The notes beneath the pieces were generated by a model. It worked only from the letters and a program-made list of their open reading frames with translations, was not told the DNA's origin and ran no database searches. This document shows, one piece after another, positions 5,571 to 9,325 of a DNA stretch of 9,325 nt (position 1 is the stretch's first letter; each line of letters begins with the position of its first letter). Location: positions 1 through 9,325 of the forward strand of contig JALOPD010000131.1 of assembly GCA_025454075.1 (NCBI GenBank). Direction: 5' to 3'. The DNA is from Desulfobacterales bacterium (GTDB lineage: Bacteria > Desulfobacterota > Desulfobacteria > Desulfobacterales > UBA2174_A). The position numbers and the translations under genes are program-made.

Positions 5571-8222
5571 ATGGCAGAGTTGCTGCGGACCTTGTTTCAT
5601 GGGCGTCATGCGAAGCTCGGGGCCACGTTGGTGGAATTCGGGGGCTGGGAGATGCCCGTCCAGTACCCGGCGGGCATCGTGCAGGAGCATCTGGCAACCC
5701 GCCGCCGATCAGGGCTTTTCGATGTGTCCCACATGGGGCGTTTCCGCGTGGCCGGCGGCGACGCGCCGGCTTTTTTGCAGCATGTGCTCACGAACAACGC
5801 CGCCGCCCTGAGTGTCGGGGAAGCACAATACACCATGATTCCCGATGCGCGCGGCGGGGCCATGGACGATGCCTACCTCTACCGCTTTTCCCCGGACGAG
5901 TTCCTGCTGGTCGTGAACGCCTCCAACCGTCAAAAGGACTGGGACCACCTGAACGCCGCGGCGCGGGGGTTCCGGTCGGTGAAATTGACGGACCGCACCC
6001 GCGAGGTGGCCATGCTGAGCCTCCAGGGGCCGGAGGCCAGGGGCACCCTGGAGAGGATCCTGGAATCCGGTCGACTTCCGGAGCCGCTGCGCAACCGCCT
6101 TAGCATCGCCGCCTTCAACGGCGCGCCGCTGCTGCTCGCGCGCACCGGATACACCGGCGAGGCGATCGGGTTCGAACTGTTCATCGACGCCGCACCGGCG
6201 CCGGCGCTCTGGGACCGGCTCATCGCCGAGGGGGTTCAACCCGTCGGCCTGGGGGCGCGGGACACGCTGCGCCTGGAGGCGGCCCTGCCGCTTTACGGCC
6301 ACGAACTGGGGCGCGACCCGGAAGGACGGGAGATCCCGATTTTCGCGTGCGGCCTGGCGCGGTTCGCCGTCAGCTTTTCCCCGCTGAAGGGCGATTACGT
6401 GGGCCGGGACGCTCTGGCGCGGCAATTCGAGGCGTGGCAGCGGTTCGCCGAGCGGGATTTCCGCCGCATCGCCGACCTCCCGCGCCTGATTCAACCCATC
6501 GCCCTGATCGACAAGGGCATCGCCCGGGCCGGCGCGCCGGTGCGGCGCGGCGGCCAACCGGCCGGCTTCGTCACCAGCGGAACGATGGTCCCCTACTGGG
6601 TGAGCGCCGGGGAGAGCATCGATTCCACGCAGACCGACGAGCGGGGCATGCGCGCGATCGGGCTGGCGCTGCTCGACAGCGATCTGCGAGAAGGCGACGA
6701 GGTCGAGGTCGACATCCGCGGCAGGATCGCCCGCGCGGTCATCGTGCCCTATCACCTGCGCAACGAGGCCCCGCCGCGGGCCTGGCCGATCCTCTGGAAC
6801 GAGCAGCGCCGGGGCAAACGCGAGGGCCTCTTCGCCGGTGATGCGCTGCGCAAGGTCCGCACCCTGGTGGACCAGGCCGCCCGCAACCACACCTGGCGGC
6901 AGACGGAGTGCGTCAACCTCATCCCGTCCGAGCAGACGGCGTCCCCCATGGTGCGGCTGCTCTCGGTGACCGACCCGGCCGGCCGCTACGCCGAGCACAA
7001 GGCGGTCAAGGCGTTCAAGGAGGCCGACGTTTTTTACTACCAGGGGACCGACTTCATCGCCGAGGTCGAGCAGTTGCTGGTTTCCGAGCTGAAGGCCTAC
7101 CTGGAGTGCAGCGAGGTGGAGGCCCGCACCGTTTCCGGCCAGATGGCCAACACGGCCGTTTTCAGCGGCATGGTGGACTATCTCAACCGCACCGACCGCA
7201 AGGGCGAGCAGCTTCGCCTGCGCAAGGTCATGAACCACCACATCATCCGGGGCGGCCATCTCAGCGCGCAGCCCATGGGCGCCCTGCGGGATTTCGTCAT
7301 GCGCGAGGGCCTCTGGGAGAAGCCGGCCGTCGTGAACTTTCCGGTGCTGCCCGAAAACCCCTACCAGGTCGACATCGCGGCGACCCGTGCGCTGCTGGCC
7401 GAGCACCGGCCGGAGCTGATCATCCTCGGAAAGAGCATGACGCTGCACCGCGAGCCGGTCGCCGAGGTGCGGGCGGCCATGACCGAGCTGAACACCGGCG
7501 GGGTCCTGATGTACGACATGGCCCACGTGCTCGGGCTCGTGGGGCCCCACTTCCAGCGGCCCTTTGCGGAGGGCGCCGACATCGTGACCGGCTCCACGCA
7601 CAAAACCTATTTTGGGACCCAGCGCGGCATCATCGCGGCGAACTTCAATCCCGCGGAGGCCCGCTATCCGCTCTGGGAGGCGATCCAGCGCCGCACCTTC
7701 CCGGGCAGTCTCAGCAACCACCATCTCGGCACGCTGCTCGGGCTTCTGCTGGCGGCCTACGAGATGAATCACTTCAAGGAGGCCTACCAGCCGGCCGTCA
7801 TCGCCAACGCCAAGGCCTTCGCGCGGGCGCTGGCGGACGGCGGGCTGAACGTGGCCGGCGACCCTGCGATCTCCTTCACCGAGACCCACCAGGTGATCGT
7901 GAGGGTCGGCTACGCAAAGGGCGCGCAGGTCGCGCGGCGCCTCGAGGACAACCACATCATCCTCAACTACCAGGCCGCGCCGGACGAGGAGGGGTTCACG
8001 GCCTCCGGCGCGCTGCGCATGGGCGTGCAGGAGATGACGCGCTTCGGGATGACGGCGGCCGACTTCGCCGAGCTGGCGCGGCTGATGGCCGACTGCATCC
8101 TCACGGCCCGCCGCGTGAAAGACGAAGTGGTCCGCCTGCGCCGGCGTTTTCTGCAGATGAAGTACTGCTTCGGCGGCAGCGAGGTCAACGATCTGATCCA
8201 GAAGCTCCACGCCCTGATATAG
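5571..8222 (+). CDS. Fused aminomethyltransferase (GcvT) - serine hydroxymethyltransferase (SHMT)
   Basis: One continuous frame encodes 883 residues. Residues 1-400 are a complete GcvT domain, the T-protein of glycine cleavage that releases ammonia and forms 5,10-methylene-THF: EFGGWEMPVQY, GLFDVSHMG, GGAMDDAYLY with the catalytic-site Asp (99/100), ARTGYTGE, VGLGARDTLRLEAALPLYGHEL, GFVTSGT. It carries an extra stretch of about 15 residues (344-360). After a linker (about 401-425), residues 426-883 are an SHMT, a PLP enzyme joining glycine and methylene-THF into serine. Residues aligned by motif with E. coli SHMT are kept: E454 (PSEQ), Y490, H563 (GGHLS), D649 and H652 (YDMAH), K678 in STHK (the PLP lysine, 26 residues after H652 as in E. 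coli) and R816. The SHMT part is divergent; the usual QGGP loop reads GSLSNHH. The start at 5571 has AAGGAGG 5 bases upstream; the frame is open further upstream but without similarity. The fusion would keep the one-carbon intermediate within one protein. GcvH and GcvP are not in this window. Confidence 0.93.
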   Translation: MAELLRTLFHGRHAKLGATLVEFGGWEMPVQYPAGIVQEHLATRRRSGLFDVSHMGRFRVAGGDAPAFLQHVLTNNAAALSVGEAQYTMIPDARGGAMDDAYLYRFSPDEFLLVVNASNRQKDWDHLNAAARGFRSVKLTDRTREVAMLSLQGPEARGTLERILESGRLPEPLRNRLSIAAFNGAPLLLARTGYTGEAIGFELFIDAAPAPALWDRLIAEGVQPVGLGARDTLRLEAALPLYGHELGRDPEGREIPIFACGLARFAVSFSPLKGDYVGRDALARQFEAWQRFAERDFRRIADLPRLIQPIALIDKGIARAGAPVRRGGQPAGFVTSGTMVPYWVSAGESIDSTQTDERGMRAIGLALLDSDLREGDEVEVDIRGRIARAVIVPYHLRNEAPPRAWPILWNEQRRGKREGLFAGDALRKVRTLVDQAARNHTWRQTECVNLIPSEQTASPMVRLLSVTDPAGRYAEHKAVKAFKEADVFYYQGTDFIAEVEQLLVSELKAYLECSEVEARTVSGQMANTAVFSGMVDYLNRTDRKGEQLRLRKVMNHHIIRGGHLSAQPMGALRDFVMREGLWEKPAVVNFPVLPENPYQVDIAATRALLAEHRPELIILGKSMTLHREPVAEVRAAMTELNTGGVLMYDMAHVLGLVGPHFQRPFAEGADIVTGSTHKTYFGTQRGIIAANFNPAEARYPLWEAIQRRTFPGSLSNHHLGTLLGLLLAAYEMNHFKEAYQPAVIANAKAFARALADGGLNVAGDPAISFTETHQVIVRVGYAKGAQVARRLEDNHIILNYQAAPDEEGFTASGALRMGVQEMTRFGMTAADFAELARLMADCILTARRVKDEVVRLRRRFLQMKYCFGGSEVNDLIQKLHALI

Positions 8223-8345
8223 CAGGTACGGATCACCGGCAGCGGAAAAACCGAACCCCTCAACGGCCTCTGCCTCTTTGCGGTAAGGCCCCTGGCCGAG
8301 AAGCGCGCCCATCAAAAACGGGAAATGAGCGATCGGGAGAGAGCG

Positions 8346-8582
8346 ATGTCGGAAATCAGAATGACCGGGGAACTACGGACGGATTACGAGTGCGAAGCAA
8401 CCGGCCTGCCGGCCGAACGGTGGGCGGAGGCGGTCTTCAAGGCGGCCAACGAAGAGATCGTGCTGGAGGTCAGCATCGAGAAAGAGGTGATTGTGGCGAT
8501 CATGGTCGGCGAAGACGCCGCCTGGAAAGGCACGCTGGAGGGGCTGAAGAAAATCCTGCGCGGCGAGATCAAGGCGAAATAG
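8346..8582 (+). CDS. Small conserved-looking hypothetical protein (78 aa)
   Basis: I do not recognise this family. The 78-residue product is acidic to neutral and cytoplasmic, with no signal peptide or membrane segment. It has a likely helix (about 23-36, PAERWAEAVFKAAN), a beta strand pair (37-55, EEIVLEVSIEKEVIVAIMV) and a C-terminal helix (58-75, WKGTLEGLKKILRG), so it looks like a small alpha/beta fold. The only cysteine is C16, so it is not a ferredoxin. I start at the ATG at 8346 (GGGAG 6-8 bases upstream); an in-frame ATG at 8325 would add seven residues. Its stop lies 9 bases before the ferredoxin-nitroreductase start, and the ribosome site of that gene begins right at the stop, so the two are co-expressed. 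It may be an accessory subunit of a neighbouring enzyme; that is inference. Confidence 0.7.
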   Translation: MSEIRMTGELRTDYECEATGLPAERWAEAVFKAANEEIVLEVSIEKEVIVAIMVGEDAAWKGTLEGLKKILRGEIKAK

Positions 8583-8591
8583 GGGGTGCGC

Positions 8592-9325
8592 ATGGTCGAC
8601 CGTGCCGTTGCCACCCTCATCGACCGCGAGCGCTGCATCGGCTGCGGCGAGTGTGTCCGCCTCTGCCCGTCGCAGACCCTTGAGATGCAGGACGGCAAGG
8701 CCGCCGTGACGGGCGCCCGCTCGCTCGGCTGCGGGCACTGCGCGGCCGTTTGCCCGGTGGAAGCGGTCCGGGTGGAGGGACTCGATCCGCACGGTTACCG
8801 GTTTCACACCTTTGACTGCCGCACGGACTGGATGCCCTACGGGGCCTTCGACGCCGGCGAGCTGGTGCGGCTGATGGCCTCGCGCCGCTCCTGCCGTTCG
8901 TTCGATCCGAGAAACGTGGAGCGCACGCTGCTCGAGGACCTGGTCCGGATCGGCGCAACCGCGCCGTCCGGGACGAACAGTCAAAACCGGGTCTTCACCG
9001 TTCTTCCCGAACGCGCGGCGGTGATGGCGCTCGGCAACGCCGTCGGCGCGTTTTTCAAGCGCCTGAACCGCATGGCCGGAAACCCGCTGCTGCGCCAAGG
9101 CCTGCGCCTCATCGGCCGGCCGGAGCTTGAGGACTATTTCCGGGATTACCACCAGAGCGTGGCGGAGGGCCTGGCCGACTGGGAGGAGCGCGGCCGCGAC
9201 CGGCTGTTCCACGGGGCGCCGGCCGCCATCGTAGTCGGGTCGGCCCCCGGGGCGAGCTGCCCGGCCGAAGACGCCCTGCTCGCGGCCCAGAACATCCTGC
9301 TCGGTGCGCACGCGCTGGGGCTGGG
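8592..9325 (+). CDS. Ferredoxin-nitroreductase fusion, 3' truncated by window
   Basis: The frame is open from the ATG at 8592 to the window end (about 244 residues), so the stop is not seen. Residues 11-26 hold a complete 4Fe-4S motif, CIGCGECVRLCP (C15, C18, C21, C25). Residues 43-55 hold a second, RSLGCGHCAAVCP, in which the usual first cysteine is serine (S44; C47, C50 and C54 are kept). From about 91 a nitroreductase domain begins (ASRRSCRSFDPRNVERTLLEDLVRIGATAPSGTNSQN), with the Arg-Arg-Ser-x-Arg FMN-binding start. The family uses FMN and reduced ferredoxin-type clusters to reduce nitro compounds, quinones or unknown substrates in anaerobes. AGGGGG ends 5 bases before the ATG; an in-frame GTG at 8586 is less likely. 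It is tightly linked to the 78-residue gene and probably to the GcvT-SHMT gene. The substrate is unknown. Confidence 0.88.
   Translation, partial: MVDRAVATLIDRERCIGCGECVRLCPSQTLEMQDGKAAVTGARSLGCGHCAAVCPVEAVRVEGLDPHGYRFHTFDCRTDWMPYGAFDAGELVRLMASRRSCRSFDPRNVERTLLEDLVRIGATAPSGTNSQNRVFTVLPERAAVMALGNAVGAFFKRLNRMAGNPLLRQGLRLIGRPELEDYFRDYHQSVAEGLADWEERGRDRLFHGAPAAIVVGSAPGASCPAEDALLAAQNILLGAHALGL

Noticed and set aside
5709..8315. An 868-codon open frame on the minus strand
   Set aside because: It lies opposite the GcvT-SHMT gene, whose domains and motifs are clear. The antisense product is rich in Arg, Gly and Val-like shadow sequence with no domain, as expected in GC-rich DNA.
6908..8683. A 591-codon plus-strand frame overlapping the SHMT part and downstream genes
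   Set aside because: Its product is a low-complexity Arg/Gly/Ala/Pro shadow; the real frames show enzyme motifs.
8373..9311. A 312-codon minus-strand frame over the ferredoxin-nitroreductase
   Set aside because: The plus strand encodes two cluster motifs and a nitroreductase domain; the antisense frame is a shadow.

Overview
The window is GC-rich, densely coded chromosomal DNA with strong Shine-Dalgarno sites. The gene mix (an NtrC-type AAA+ protein, paired small heat-shock proteins with a J-protein, PilZ and DUF4124 proteins, glycine/one-carbon enzymes and a ferredoxin-nitroreductase) suggests an anaerobic or facultative Gram-negative bacterium of the Desulfobacterota/Deltaproteobacteria type. 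That assignment rests on gene style and is not proven. I see no tRNA, rRNA, CRISPR array, insertion sequence or phage gene.

Left part (1-2600). The 3' end of a sigma-54-activator-like AAA+ gene (+ strand, cut by the window start) converges with a minus-strand chaperone cluster. Reading leftward this is Hsp20 (1910-2359), a second Hsp20 (1484-1888), then a reduced DnaJ-like protein (698-1363). A long hairpin with a T-run separates the Hsp20 pair from the J-protein gene. An AT-rich promoter region lies upstream of the first Hsp20 gene.

Middle part (2600-5363), all on the minus strand. It holds an OsmC-family protein (4953-5363), a PilZ-domain protein with a duplicated N-terminal helical repeat (4216-4764) whose stop overlaps the start of a secreted DUF4124 protein (3683-4216), and a membrane-anchored coiled-coil LysM protein (2693-3376) that ends in a clear intrinsic terminator. 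A near-consensus sigma-70 promoter drives the PilZ/DUF4124 pair. These genes look like envelope and signalling functions.

Right part (5364-9325), all on the plus strand. The main gene encodes one 883-residue polypeptide that joins a complete GcvT (aminomethyltransferase) domain to a divergent but catalytically intact serine hydroxymethyltransferase domain. The two activities share 5,10-methylene-THF and glycine, so the fusion suggests direct glycine-to-serine conversion. It is followed by a 78-residue protein of unknown family and by a ferredoxin-nitroreductase fusion that runs off the window end and lacks one cluster cysteine. This last operon, and the degenerate AAA+ protein at the left edge, are the most unusual parts.
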